The notes: a model not told the origin generated them from the letters alone. A stretch of DNA of 64,000 nt from Eutreptiella sp. 'Long Island Sound 2002' (GCA_964036045.1 OZ038391.1:37237833-37301832); one strand, 5' to 3'; shown: positions 23,233 through 33,038, numbered from the stretch's first letter. Translations and numbers: made by a program.

Positions 23233-23670
23233 CTGGTGTCTGGTGTCTGAGTGCCTGGAACCGATTCCACCGGACGCACCGGATACGGCTGCCCCGGCCA
23301 GGCTGGGCTGGACGTCGCCGCACCGCGGCGGGCGAAGCGTCCATCGCGTCGCTCTCGTCCGCCCCTCGGTCCCCACCCCCCCCTCGTCCCTCGGGTCCCC
23401 GCCGCCTTCCGCCGGGCGCCACACGGCGCGGGCCGGAGGGGGGGAGTTTGCTGTCTACCGCCTGCCCACGCACTGCACAGTGCTGGAACACTGGCGGGCA
23501 TGGGTCGCTGAGCTGCAAGCACGACATGCACTGCGCTGTATCCGGGCATTTTCGGGCCCTGTTGAGTAGTGAGTCGCGGGGCCCCGCGCACGCAGGGCCG
23601 GCATCAGGCTGGAAGGGCGGTGTGACAGCACACGCTGCAGGAACCTCTGCCCCTCTGTTCACGTGAGTCT

Positions 23671-24775
23671 CTACAGCCTCCAGTACTCCAGCTGGGTGCC
23701 TGGTTCCCAGAGCAACACTGCATCCGGGCTTAACTGGTGGACATACAGATCCGCTGGCCACTGCGCACGCAGGGCTGGCGCTAGGGCCGGGGTCAGCAGC
23801 CACACAGGTGGAAGGCGCTGCTGCAGTGCGCGCCACAGAAAACATGCGTCGTCAGCCGCGAAGGCGACCACCACAAGGCAGCCACCGCCGGGGCCATGGC
23901 TCCGGGGCGGGGGTAGGGGCAGGGCAGACAGGGCGCCTGACGCCAGCTCCCAACGGGGCAGCACGCGGACTACCACCCCAAGTAGTAGGGAGGCCCAGTC
24001 AGGGGTGCTGTGGCCGCCGGGGGGGGGCGGATGGCTGGGGGCTGATACCGACGCGGTCGCTGAGGACGGCGGTTGCGGGGCACCCTCGTGTAGGAACCAA
24101 TCGTGGCCATCCGCCGCCGTGGGCTTGAGGGCCCGTTGCACGACCGCCACCAAGGCGCTGTGTTGTGACGGGCGGGTTAGGGCTAGCGTTGTGGCGAGGA
24201 TGCTCTTACGGAACGTGATGGGGTCCTTCGCGGTGCTCATGTCGGTGAAGGTGGACATGGGGAGGGCCTCGTCGGACGCTACCACGACGGCGGCTTGCGC
24301 CCAGTTGCTAAAACCGCGCTGCGCGGCCTGCGTGATGGCCTCTCCCAGGGTGGTGAGGGTGGCCCGTTGCTTGGCCTCGAGGTCTGGTCCCCCGTACTTG
24401 TCGGTCACCTTCTGCATGAATTGCTCGAGCTCCTTCGCAAGCCGCGGGCGGGAACCGGGGGGGCACGCCTCCCCGGCTGACTTGGCCCCCAGGACCAGTG
24501 CGGCTGTCGTGGGGATGGCCCCCAGGTTGGTGGTGATGCGGGCAGGAAGGCCGTACGGGCAGGCCAACAACGCCACCGCTGAGGAGAGCGTGGCGCCTTG
24601 GTAGTTGGCTATGACGGACAGGTTGTCTAGAAGGGACTGGATGCTCGCCGGGTCGTGCGCTGGGGGGGCGTCCAGAAACTCCTCCCACGCGGCGGGAGCA
24701 GGGGCAGCATTGGGGCCTGCTTGCACCAGAGCGTCGCGCGCCTGCAGCTCTGCGCGAATGGACGGGTAGGGTGGG
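23671..24775 (-). CDS. Unknown Ala/Pro-rich protein fragment, copy 1 of duplication
   Basis: A 351-residue frame that stays open upstream of its first Met to the edge of the minisatellite (about 24775), so the 5' part is missing or lies across the satellite. The N-terminal half is helical with a conserved look (SIQSLLDNLSVIANYQG, then ELEQFMQKVTDKYGG, then TFTDMSTAKDPITFRK). The centre is Pro/Ser-rich, and the C-terminal part is hydrophobic (CLVVVAFAADDACFLWRAL, ending PGTQLEYWRL). I recognise no family. Both tandem copies stay open over the full length with few differences, which reflects either recent duplication or constraint. A gag-like or host exon origin is possible. Confidence 0.4.
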
Positions 24776-25286
24776 GGTATGCCGGAACTTTTGGGAGCTT
24801 GGGGGGGGGGGTATGCCGGAACTTCTGGGGGCTTAGGGGGGGGTATGCCGGACTTTTGCGGGCTTAGGGGGGGGTATGCCGGAAATTTCGTGGGCTTAGG
24901 GGGGCGTATACCGGAACTTTTGTGGGCTCAGGGGGGGTATGCCGGATCTTTTCTAGGCTGAGGGGGGCGGATGCCGGAACTTTTGTGGGCTTAGGGGGGG
25001 GTCTGCCGGAACTTTTGAGGGCTTGGGGGGGGGGTATGCCGGAACTTTTGGGGGCTTAGGGGGGGGTTTGCCGGATCCTTTGAAGGCTTAGGGTGGGGGT
25101 ATGCCGGAACTTTTGGGAGCTTGGGGGGGGGTATGCCGGAACTTCTGGGGGCTTAGGGGGGGGTATGCCGGACTTTTGCGGGCTTAGGGGGGGGTATGCC
25201 GGATATTTTGGGGGCTTGGGGGGGGGTATGCCGGAACTTTTGTGGGGTCAACGGGGGGTATGCCGGAACTTTCGTGGGCTTAGTGT
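24770..25286 (+). repeat. 33-bp minisatellite, block D (junction of the two 2054-bp units)
   Basis: About fifteen units of the same repeat in the same orientation. The block carries the internal breakpoint of the tandem duplication at about 24875. The order of variant units after it repeats that of 22821-23232. Confidence 0.95.
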
Positions 25287-25724
25287 CTGGTGTCTGGTGT
25301 CTGAGTGCCTGGAACCGATTCCACCGGACGCACCGGATACGGCTGCCCCGGCCAGGCTGGGCTGGACGTCGCCACACCGCGGCGGGCGAAGCGTCCATCG
25401 CGTCGCTCTCGTCCGCCCCTCGGTCCCCCCCCCCCCCTCGTCCCTCGGGTCCCCGCCGCCTTCCGCCGGGCGCCACACGGCGCGGGCCGGAGGGGGGGAG
25501 TTTGCTGTCTACCGCCTGCCCACGCACTGCACAGTGCTGGAACACTGGCGGGCATGGGTCGCTGAGCTGCAAGCACGACATGCACTGCGCTGTATCCGGG
25601 CATTTTCGGGCCCTGTTGAGTAGTGAGTCGCGGGGCCCCGCGCACGCAGGGCCGGCATCAGGCTGGAAGGGCGGTGTGACAGCACACGCTGCAGGAACCT
25701 CTGCCCCTCTGTTCACGTGAGTCT

Positions 25725-26829
25725 CTACAGCCTCCAGTACTCCAGCTGGGTGCCTGGTTCCCAGAGCAACACTGCATCCGGGCTTAACTGGTGGACATAC
25801 AGATCCGCTGGCCACTGCGCACGCAGGGCTGGCGCTAGGGCCGGGGTCAGCAGCCACACAGGTGGGAGGCGCTGCTGCAGTGCGCGCCACAGAAAACATG
25901 CGTCGTCAGCCGCGAAGGCGACCACCACAAGGCAGCCACCGCCGGGGCCATGGCTCCGGGGCGGGGGTAGGGGCAGGGCAGACAGGGCGCCTGACGCCAG
26001 CTCCCAACGGGGCAGCACGCGGACTACCACCCCAAGTAGTAGGGAGGCCCAGTCAGGGGTGCTGTGGCCGCCGGGGGGGGGCGGATGGCTGGGGGCTGAT
26101 ACCGACGCGGTCGCTGAGGACGGCGGTTGCGGGGCACCCTCGTGTAGGAACCAAGCGTGGCCATCCGCCGCCGTGGGCTTGAGGGCCCGTTGCACGACCG
26201 CCACCAAGGCGCTGTGTTGTGACGGGCGGGTGAGGGCTAGCGTTGTGGCGAGGATGCTCTTACGGAACGTGATGGGGTCCTTCGCGGTGCTCATGTCGGT
26301 GAAGGTGGACATGGGGAGGGCCTCGTCGGACGCTACCACGACGGCGGCTTGCGCCCAGTTGCTAAAACCGCGCTGCGCGGCCTGCGTGATGGCCTCTCCC
26401 AGGGTGGTGAGGGTGGCCCGTTGCTTGGCCTCGAGGTCTGGTCCCCCGTACTTGTCGGTCACCTTCTGCATGAACTGCTCGAGCTCCTTCGCAAGCCGCG
26501 GGCGGGAACCGGGGGGGCACGCCTCCCCGGCTGACTTGGCCCCCAGGACCAGTGCGGCTGTCGTGGGGATGGCCCCCAGGTTGGTGGTGATGCGGGCAGG
26601 AAGGCCGTACGGGCAGGCCAACAACGCCACCGCTGAGGAGAGCGTGGCGCCTTGGTAGTTGGCTATGACGGACAGGTTGTCTAGAAGGGACTGGATGCTC
26701 GCCGGGTCGTGCGCTGGGGGGGCGTCCAGAAACTCCTCCCACGCGGCGGGAGCACGGGGAGCATTGGGGCCTGCTTGCACCAGAGCGTCGCGCGCCTGCA
26801 GCTCTGCGCGAATGGACGGGTAGGGTGGG
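25725..26829 (-). CDS. Unknown Ala/Pro-rich protein fragment, copy 2 of duplication
   Basis: Second copy of the 351-residue frame at 23671-24775, offset 2054 bp, with only a few amino-acid changes (near the N-terminus and one Asp-to-Ala in the ADGHxWFLHEG segment). It too is open into the flanking satellite. The 450 bp on its 3' side (25280-25720) holds no convincing frame and a 10-base C run. Confidence 0.4.
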
Positions 26830-28266
26830 GGTATGCCGGAACTTTTGGGAGCTTGGGGGGGGGGTATGCCGGAACTTCTGGGGGCTTAGGGGGGGGTATG
26901 CCGGACTTTTGCGGGCTTAGGGGGGGGTATGCCGGAAATTTTGGGCGCTTGGGGGGGGGTACGCCGGAACTTTTGTGGGGTCAACGGGGGGTATGCCGGA
27001 ACTTTTGTGGGCTTAGGGGGAGGCCATACCGGAACTTTTGTGGGCTCAGGGGGTCTATGCCGGAACTTTTCTGGGCTGAGGGGGGCGTATGCCGGAACTT
27101 TTGTGGGCTTAGGGGGGGGGGTGCCGGAACTTTTGAGGGCTTCGGGGGGGGGTATGCAAGAATTTTTGGGGGCTCATGGGGGGTGCTTGCTGGATCCTTT
27201 GGCGGCTTAGGGTGGGGGTATGCCGGAACTTTTGGGGGCTTGGGGGGGGTTATGCCGGAAGTTCTTGGGGCTTAGGGGGGGGTATGCCGGAACTTTTGTG
27301 GGCTAAAGGGGGGGTATACCGGATCTTTTGTGGGGTCAACGGGGGGTATGCCGGAACTTTCGTGGGCTTAGGGGGGGCTATACCGGAACTTTTGTGGTGG
27401 CAAGGCGGCGTATGCCGGAACTTTTCTGGGCTGAGGGGGGGCGTATGCCGGAACTTTTGTGGGCTTAGGGGGGGGGGCGCCAAAACTTTTGAGGGCTTAG
27501 GGGGGGGTTATGCCGGAACTTTTGGGGGCTTGGGGGGGGTATGCCGGAACTTCTAGGGGCTTAGAGGGGGATATGCCGGAACTTTCGCGGGCTCAGGGGG
27601 GGGTATGCCGGACCTTTTGGGGACTCAGGGGAGGTAGGCCGGAACTATTGTGGGCTTAGGGGGGGGTATGCCGGAACTTTTGTGGTGGCAAGGCGGCGTA
27701 TGCCGGAACTTTTCTAGGCTGAGGGGGGCGTGTGCCGGAACTTTTGTGGGCTTAGGGGGGGCTGTGCCGGAACTTTTGAGGGCTTGGGGGGGGGTATGCT
27801 GGAACTTTTGGGGGCTTGGGGGGGGGTATGCCGGAACTTCTGGGGGTTTAGAGGGGGATATGCCGGAACTTTCGCGGGCTCAAGGGGGGGTATGCCGGAC
27901 CTTTTGGGGGCTTAAGGGGGGTATGCAAGAATTTTTATGGGCTTAGGGGGGGGTTATGCCGGAAGCTTTATGGCTTAGGGGGGGGGTATGCTGGAACTTG
28001 TGTGGGCTTAGGGGGGGGGGTAGGCCGGAACTTTTGTTGGCTCAGGGGGGGGTATGCCGGAACATTAGGGGGCTTAGGGGGTGTATGCCGGAACTTTTGG
28101 GGGCTTAGGGGGGGGGGTATGCCGGAACTAACGGGGGCTCAAGTTGGGGTAAGCCGGAACTTTTGTGGGCTCGGAGGGGGGCATGCCAGAAATTGGGTGG
28201 GCTCAGGGGGGGGGCATGTCGGAACTTTTGTGCGCTCAGCAGGGGGGGTATGCCGGAATTTTTGGC
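26822..28266 (+). repeat. 33-bp minisatellite, block E
   Basis: Same unit and orientation. It begins as a third partial copy of the 2054-bp unit edge (26822-26928) and ends abruptly at about 28266 against unique sequence. An internal partial repeat of about 340 bp is visible (27290-27600 resembles 27650-27900). Confidence 0.95.
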
Positions 28267-28583
28267 TGGCATAGAGTCGGATACTCCGCTAACGGGGTAC
28301 CCCCGCTCACAGGATCTGGCTCCGCACAACTTAGTTCATTGCGGACTGTCACTAACAGCGCGCTGCGGTTCACTCCTCAAATGTATGGTACAATGGATCA
28401 GTACCTACACCTGACTGAGCACACTTGATGTCTTGTGGATCGCGCCCAAGCGAAGCGCGGCGTGGGATGGTTGGGCTAGCTTGGGATCCCCTCCCCCACG
28501 CTCGTAACCCCGCATAACACACCATGCTGGGAGGGGGCAAAAGGTGCTGGGGTGTTGACTGGGCCTGCACGAAAAATGAACAC

Positions 28584-28672
28584 CGGCGGCATGCCTCCGG
28601 GTCTCGAACCCACAATCTATGGCGCGGGAGACAAGTGCGTTTCCGGTATGCTATTGCCCGATGTGGTTGTTT
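28584..28672 (-). tRNA. tRNA-like sequence (pseudogene or SINE head)
   Basis: The minus strand contains GGTTCGAGACC (about 28597-28607), close to the Pol III B-box consensus GGTTCGANTCC, preceded by GGGCAATAGCATACCGG in the position of a D-arm/A-box. The T-stem has a mismatch and I could not fit a clean cloverleaf or name an anticodon. It is more likely a tRNA-derived repeat or pseudogene than a working tRNA. The flanks at 28267-28583 hold no recognised feature. Confidence 0.35.
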
Positions 28673-28702
28673 ACCCACAGTCATAACCACGAAGAGCGAC
28701 TG

Positions 28703-29467
28703 TTACCGTTTGTAACAAACAACATTGGTCCCACAAGTGTGGGTGTCAATACATTCAGTACAATAGTGCTCCTTATACTCATCACAAACAGCGACGGTGG
28801 AGTGTTTCTGGCAACACAACACACACAAGTTTGCCTCATCCTCTGCCTCATCTTGCGCGGCGGCCGAGTTGCTTTGGTCAGTCCAAACATGAGGCGGGAC
28901 ATGCTCCCATGGTCCGTAGGGGGGGGGGGGGGGTGACAGACTTGCCTCCGGATGCAAAATTGTGTAAAATGCAACAAAATAGGGACTGACTGGTGCAACT
29001 CATCAGGGCCGCCACACTAGATGTTCCTAACCAACCCCAATTCCACAACCGAACAAACAGCTGCTCAATGTGTGCCCTATACCACCCGTGCACGTCATTG
29101 TAACATTGTTGGCGGGCTGTCAAAGTGCCATTGTTTCTTCCAATCAATGGCACAATGACATGAATCCGGCCTTTATAAGCACCATCATGGCCCCCAACTT
29201 CGAAATCAAATAAATCACCTCGGGTACGAGAAGGTATATCCCATCCCAAATCAAAACATCTGTTGATGTCAAGGGGGCCAAGGGGCAAATCCATATAATG
29301 TTGCCCAACATTTCAACGGCAACGGTCACCTTGTAAACATGCGACGCATACTTAGGATTCCACTCCATATCCTGCCAATGGAAATGGTGGGCATGGAGTC
29401 TGTGAAATGCGTCATAAAGAATGGAAAATGGGGACAATGGTTGAAAGGATTCAACATGTGGGCCCAT
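28703..29467 (-). pseudogene. Harbinger/DDE_Tnp_4-like transposase remnant with C-terminal zinc-finger-like cluster
   Basis: Minus strand, broken by frameshifts. 29467-29144 carries KYASHVYKVTVAVEMLGNII and a following DVLIWDG, resembling the region around the first catalytic Asp of DDE_Tnp_4 proteins. 29294-28878 carries NNGTLTARQQCYND and YRAHIEQLFVRLWNW, the typical pattern near the catalytic Glu. 28957-28703 ends in CVLCCQKHSTVAVCDEYKEH and YCTECIDTH, a B-box-like cysteine cluster in yet another frame. Such enzymes cut and paste their own DNA; this copy is broken. The 48-bp repeat lies directly upstream and may be part of the element. Confidence 0.6.
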
Positions 29468-29477
29468 CGAATCGAGT

Positions 29478-30003
29478 CCCTAACCCCAACTCAAGGGGCC
29501 ATGCAACAAAGCGTGGATTGTGAGTCCCTAACCCCAACTCGAGGGGCCACGCAAAAAAGCGTAGATTGAGAGTCCTTAACCCCAACTCGAGGGGCCACGC
29601 AAAAAAGAGTGGATTGAGAGGACGTAACTCCAACTCGAGAGGCCACACAAAAAAGCGTGGATTGAGAGACCCTAACCCAAACTCAACGGGCCACGCAAAA
29701 AAGCGTGGATTGTGAGTCGCTAATCCCAACTCGAGAGGCCACGCAAAAAAGCGTGGATTGTGAGTTCCTAACCCCAGATCGAGGGGAAGCGCAAAAAAAG
29801 CGTGGATTGAGAGTCCCTAACCCCAACTCGAGGCACCACGCAGAAAAGCGTGGATGGTTAGTCCCTAACCCCGACTCGAGGGGCCACGCAACAAAGCGTG
29901 GATTGTGAGTCCCCAACCCCAACTCGAGGGGCCACGCAAAAAAGCGTGGATTGTGAATCCCTAACCCCAACTCGAGGGACCACGCAACAAAGCGTGGATT
30001 CAC
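29478..30003 (+). repeat. 48-bp tandem repeat with a hairpin in each unit (about 11 copies)
   Basis: Unit: AACCCCAACTCGAGGGG, CCACGC, AAAAAA, GCGTGG, ATTGAGAGTCCCT. The CCACGC/GCGTGG arms are a perfect 6-bp inverted repeat around an A-rich 6-base loop and are kept in most units. Because 48 is a multiple of 3, long minus-strand frames appear (a 16-residue period with NPRFFAWPLELGLG); I do not regard them as genes. The next 300 bp (30004-30302) are unique with nothing recognised. Confidence 0.93.
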
Positions 30004-30302
30004 AGATTGTCCCCGTTTCCTCAATAGCACCGGAAGGTTGAGGCCCAAAAGAGGGCGGAAATGCTACGTCACCCCTACATTCTCGGTGGTCCCCAACAAA
30101 GGGGACAAAATCAGAAGTCAAAACCTACGCTAGGGGTCACCATGATGCTCCTAGTATCTCAAAGTATGGGTCTCTAGTACAGCCACATGCCCAAATAGCT
30201 ACACTGCGCTAAGTGCGCCCCCTTAGTGCACCCCCTACAAGGCCACCGATGGGGCACAGGTCACAAAAGATGCCCGGCGCGCGCCTGGCACGCTAACGTT
30301 CC

Positions 30303-30715
30303 CCCAAGGAGGGTATGCCGGAACGCTCCGGTGCTCAGGGGGCGGGGGGGTTGCCGGAATTTTCGGATGCTTAGGGGGGGGGGTATGCCGGAACTTCTAG
30401 GGGCTCAAGGGGGGGTATGGTGGAAGTATTTGGATGGTCAAGGGGGGGGGGTATGGCACAAGATTTGTGTGATAAGGGGGGGGGATATGGCGGAAACTTT
30501 GTGTGCTCACGGGGGGAGTATGTCGGAACTTTTGGATGCAAAGGGGGGGGATATGCAAGGGGGGTATGCTGGGACTTTTGGGTGCTTAGAGGGGGGGGGT
30601 ATCACGGAAGAATTGGGTGCCGGGGGGGGTGTATGCCGGAACTGTTGGGGCCGGGGGGGGGGTATGGCGGAACTGTGGGGGGCTTAGGGCGGGTTATGCC
30701 GGAACTGCCGCAAGC
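30303..30715 (+). repeat. 33-bp minisatellite, block F (diverged)
   Basis: About twelve units of the same family with strongly altered middles (for example GGTATGGTGGAAGTATTTGGATGGTCAAGGG split over 30416-30447, and ACTGTGGGGGGC) but the same G-run plus TATG framework and orientation. It is isolated from block E by about 2 kb of unique and transposon sequence, which suggests an older outlier of the array. Confidence 0.85.
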
Positions 30716-31610
30716 AGTGCACAGAGACGTATTCTCCGGCGGTTTACCAAAGGTTTATATGGGACTGAAATAGCAACCTCCCTTCCAGTTAATATGGCAT
30801 GCAGTGTTGGAAGGGGAGGGGGGGTTCATCGACTGAAAAAGACAAGGCTCTGGGTTCTATGGGAAATCAGTCCACGATCCATGGGACACACAAGCATGCC
30901 CTTAAAGTCTGTATATGCCCTCAGAGGATGTGCTGGTTGACTTGGGTATGTCACCAAATCATTGGCCGAGGAGAAGGTGCCATGAGATACGAGACATGTC
31001 ACCTATTGTTGTGCCATTGCAACTTTCTGCGGTTGCTGCCTGTTGGGGTGCCCAAATTGTCCATATCAGGGCAATCCCCCCCCCCAGTTCATGTGGCCGT
31101 CACACCAAGGGGGGCGGCATGTTCAAATTCTAGACCCCGACCAGGTGCGAAAACTTTTGGGGGTCTGGAGGGGGGGGAGGGAAGGGGGGAAGGGGGGGTA
31201 GGTGGGTCGGCTGGGCAGCCGCCGGGGTCCCTAGAAGGGGGTCAGTGGGTACCCCAACATAATACCTCCAAATGATACCCATGACGCGCTGATCATTTTG
31301 AGCATACACAAATGGGGCAAAAAAAATTTCAGACAAAAATTGCCCATTAGCTCAGGCTCCCATCAGCCAAGGTCCGACCCGGAGGTCAGGTCACGGGTCA
31401 AAAGGTTTTCTGTGTTTTGCAAACATTTTTGAATTCTCCACCAAATTCTGAGTATTTTGAGAAAAGACACATAGGGGAAAAAACAAAATACCCCTTCAGG
31501 AGGGCAACAAAAACAAAGTCGGCGCCGTTGGCGCCGATCCTTTCCCCCAAAATCTCAAATTCGAGAAAGACGGGTTCGAAAGCTTTGGGGGTGTGGAGGG
31601 GGGGGGGGGG
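30716..31610. other. No gene; G-rich sequence and a dispersed repeat
   Basis: No convincing frame. 31243-31345 contains CATGACGCGCTGATCATTTTGA and an A-rich tail that recur near 61040-61130 and 63910-64000, so this is a dispersed repeat. A 20-base block around AAGGGGGGCGGCATGTTC (about 31097) is found inverted at about 33055-33075, so it may be the outer end of the inverted-repeat element that follows. Confidence 0.5.
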
Positions 31611-31854
31611 GGCTCACCGGATTAAACCGGACTTGGGGTTCGGCGGACTTATCGGCTCGGCGGACTTTCGGCCGGCCAAAAATCCGGTTTAATCTGTCAC
31701 CCCCCCCCGTTTTTTCAGCCGAAAAAATGGCCGAAAGTCCGGCTGGACTTTCGGCCGGCCGAATCGGCGGGCCGAAAGTCCGGTTTACTCTGTCACCCCC
31801 CCTTGCAATAATACCCCCATTTACTAATAACCCCCCTCCCCTATACTAATAACA

Positions 31855-32215
31855 AGACTCCTGCGGTGGCCATAGACCGCCTTTTGTGTGTTCAGCGTTG
31901 TGTGCACCGCCTTGTGTGTGCACCGCCTTCTGTGTGTACCGCCTTGCCTGCGGCCCCTTAAATAACATGACTCCTGCGGTGGCCACAAACCGCCTTTTGT
32001 GTGTTCCGCCTTGTGTGTGCACCGCCTTGTGTGTGCACTGTGTTCCGTGTGCACCGCCTTGCTTGTGGCCCCTAAATAACATGACTCCTGCGGTGGCCAC
32101 AGACCGCGTTTTGTGTGTTCCGCCTTGTGTGTGCACCGCCGTCTGTGTGTACCGCCATGCCTGTGGCCCCTTAAATAACATGACTCCTGCGGTGGCCACA
32201 GACCGTCTTTTGTGT
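31855..32215 (+). repeat. About 100-125-bp tandem repeat (left part)
   Basis: Units start ATAACATGACTCCTGCGGTGG and contain nested CCGCCTTGTGTGTGCA steps of about 18 bp, three to four long units. The same array resumes at 32627, after the MITE insertion, in the same orientation. Frames open across it on both strands are repeat artefacts. Confidence 0.85.
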
Positions 32216-32223
32216 GTTCTGCC

Positions 32224-32618
32224 CAGGGGTTGCCATAATTAAAAAAAAAAAACTCGGAGTGTCCAATACGCCCTATGATGGCGGCCGGTGGGTAACTGAT
32301 GGCGGTTGGTGGGTAACCGATGGCGGTTGGTGGGTAACCGATGGCGGTTGGTGTGTAACCGATGGCGGTTGGTGTGCAACCGATGGCAGTTGGTGGGTAA
32401 CCGATGGCAGTTGGTGGGTAACCGATGGCGGTTGGTGGGTAACCGATGGCGGTTGGTGGGTAATTGATGGCGGTTGGTGGGTAACCGATGGCGGTTGGTG
32501 TGTAACCGATGGCGGTTGGTGGGTAACCGATGGCGGTTGGTGGGTAGCCATCAAACATCAGAGAGTGGCTGCCTTAGTAAAAAAAAAAAAAGGCTGAGCG
32601 TCCTTATGGCAACCCCTG
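32224..32618. mobile_element. hAT-type MITE with perfect 15-bp TIRs and 8-bp target duplication
   Basis: Left end CAGGGGTTGCCATAA (32224-32238) and right end TTATGGCAACCCCTG (32604-32618) are perfect inverted repeats. They are flanked directly by GTTCTGCC at 32216-32223 and 32619-32626, an 8-bp target-site duplication. CAGGG ends plus 8-bp duplications are hallmarks of hAT transposons. Inside each end is a run of about 12 A, and the centre is a 21-bp minisatellite. At 395 bp with no coding capacity it is non-autonomous. It splits an older tandem array, so it is the youngest layer of this nest. Confidence 0.9.
32283..32551 (+). repeat. 21-bp minisatellite inside the hAT MITE
   Basis: About 13 copies of GGCGGTTGGTGGGTAACCGAT with few variants. 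Multiple-of-3 length makes spurious frames (WWVTDGG on plus, PPTAIGY on minus). A related but less regular GGTTGGC array fills the second hAT-like MITE (45655-45880), and three inverted units of similar sequence occur at 62812-62886. Confidence 0.93.
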
Positions 32619-32626
32619 GTTCTGCC

Positions 32627-32918
32627 TTGTGTGTGCACCGCCTTGTATGTGTACCGCCTTGAATGTGGCCCCTTAAATAACATGACTCCTACGGTGGCCA
32701 CAGACCGCTTTTTGTGTGTTCCGCCTTGTGTGTGCACCGCCTTGTGTGTGCACCGCCTTTTGTGTGTACCGCCTTGCTTGTGGCCCCTAAATAACATGAC
32801 TCCTGCGGTGGCCACAGACCGCCTTTTGTGTGTTCCGCCTTGTGTGTGCACCGCCTTCTGTGTGTACCGCGTTGCCTGTGGCCCCTTGGATAACATGACT
32901 CCTGCGGTGGCCACAGAC
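32627..32918 (+). repeat. About 100-125-bp tandem repeat (right part)
   Basis: Continuation of the array at 31855-32215 after the MITE, same unit and strand. It ends at about 32918 against the right arm of the inverted-repeat element. Confidence 0.85.
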
Positions 32919-33038
32919 AAAGGGTGGGTGACGGATTACACCGGACTTCCGGCCAGCCGAAGATCCACCGAGCCGATAAGTCCACCGAGCCGATAGGTCC
33001 GCCGAACCCAAGTCCGGTTAAATCCGGCGGGCCGGGAG

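Larger units (their letters stand above)
22821..26928 (+). repeat. Tandem duplication, 2 x 2054 bp (satellite plus unique ORF segment)
   Basis: 22821-24874 and 24875-26928 match almost base for base at a constant offset of 2054. Only scattered substitutions were seen, for example in a poly-C run near 25426, GATTGG versus GCATGG in the ORF, and AGGGGC versus ACGGGG near the ORF start. Each unit has about 400 bp of 33-bp repeat and about 1.6 kb of unique sequence. The breakpoints lie inside minisatellite units, which fits unequal crossing-over between repeats. Confidence 0.92.
31611..33038. mobile_element. Inverted-repeat element with about 90-110-bp terminal arms
   Basis: 31612-31705 and the reverse complement of 32925-33033 match at roughly 90 percent by eye, starting CCGGATTAAACCGGACTT and ending near GTCACCC. 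The right arm has one extra 23-bp internal duplication (TTATCGGCTCGGTGGAC). A third partial copy of the GGCCGAAAGTCCGG motif lies at 31738-31802. Between the arms is a tandem array of CCGCCTTGTGTGTG-type repeats, itself split by a hAT-like MITE. No transposase is inside, so it would be non-autonomous. Confidence 0.65.

Noticed and set aside
4845-28266. CTTAGGG steps resembling telomere repeats
   Set aside because: TTAGGG occurs once per 33-bp unit inside a longer conserved unit and alternates with CTCAGGG; it is not a telomere array.
29478-30003. CRISPR-like array with hairpin repeats
   Set aside because: Units are contiguous with no unique spacers, and the surrounding DNA is eukaryotic; no cas genes.
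29451-30048. Minus-strand repeat ORFs with NPRFFAWPLELGLG period
   Set aside because: The 48-bp unit is a multiple of three, so open frames are automatic; no start context or non-repeat domain.
31824-32558. 244-codon minus-strand ORF starting with PPTAIGY repeats
   Set aside because: It spans the MITE minisatellite and the older tandem array; a product of 21-bp periodicity.
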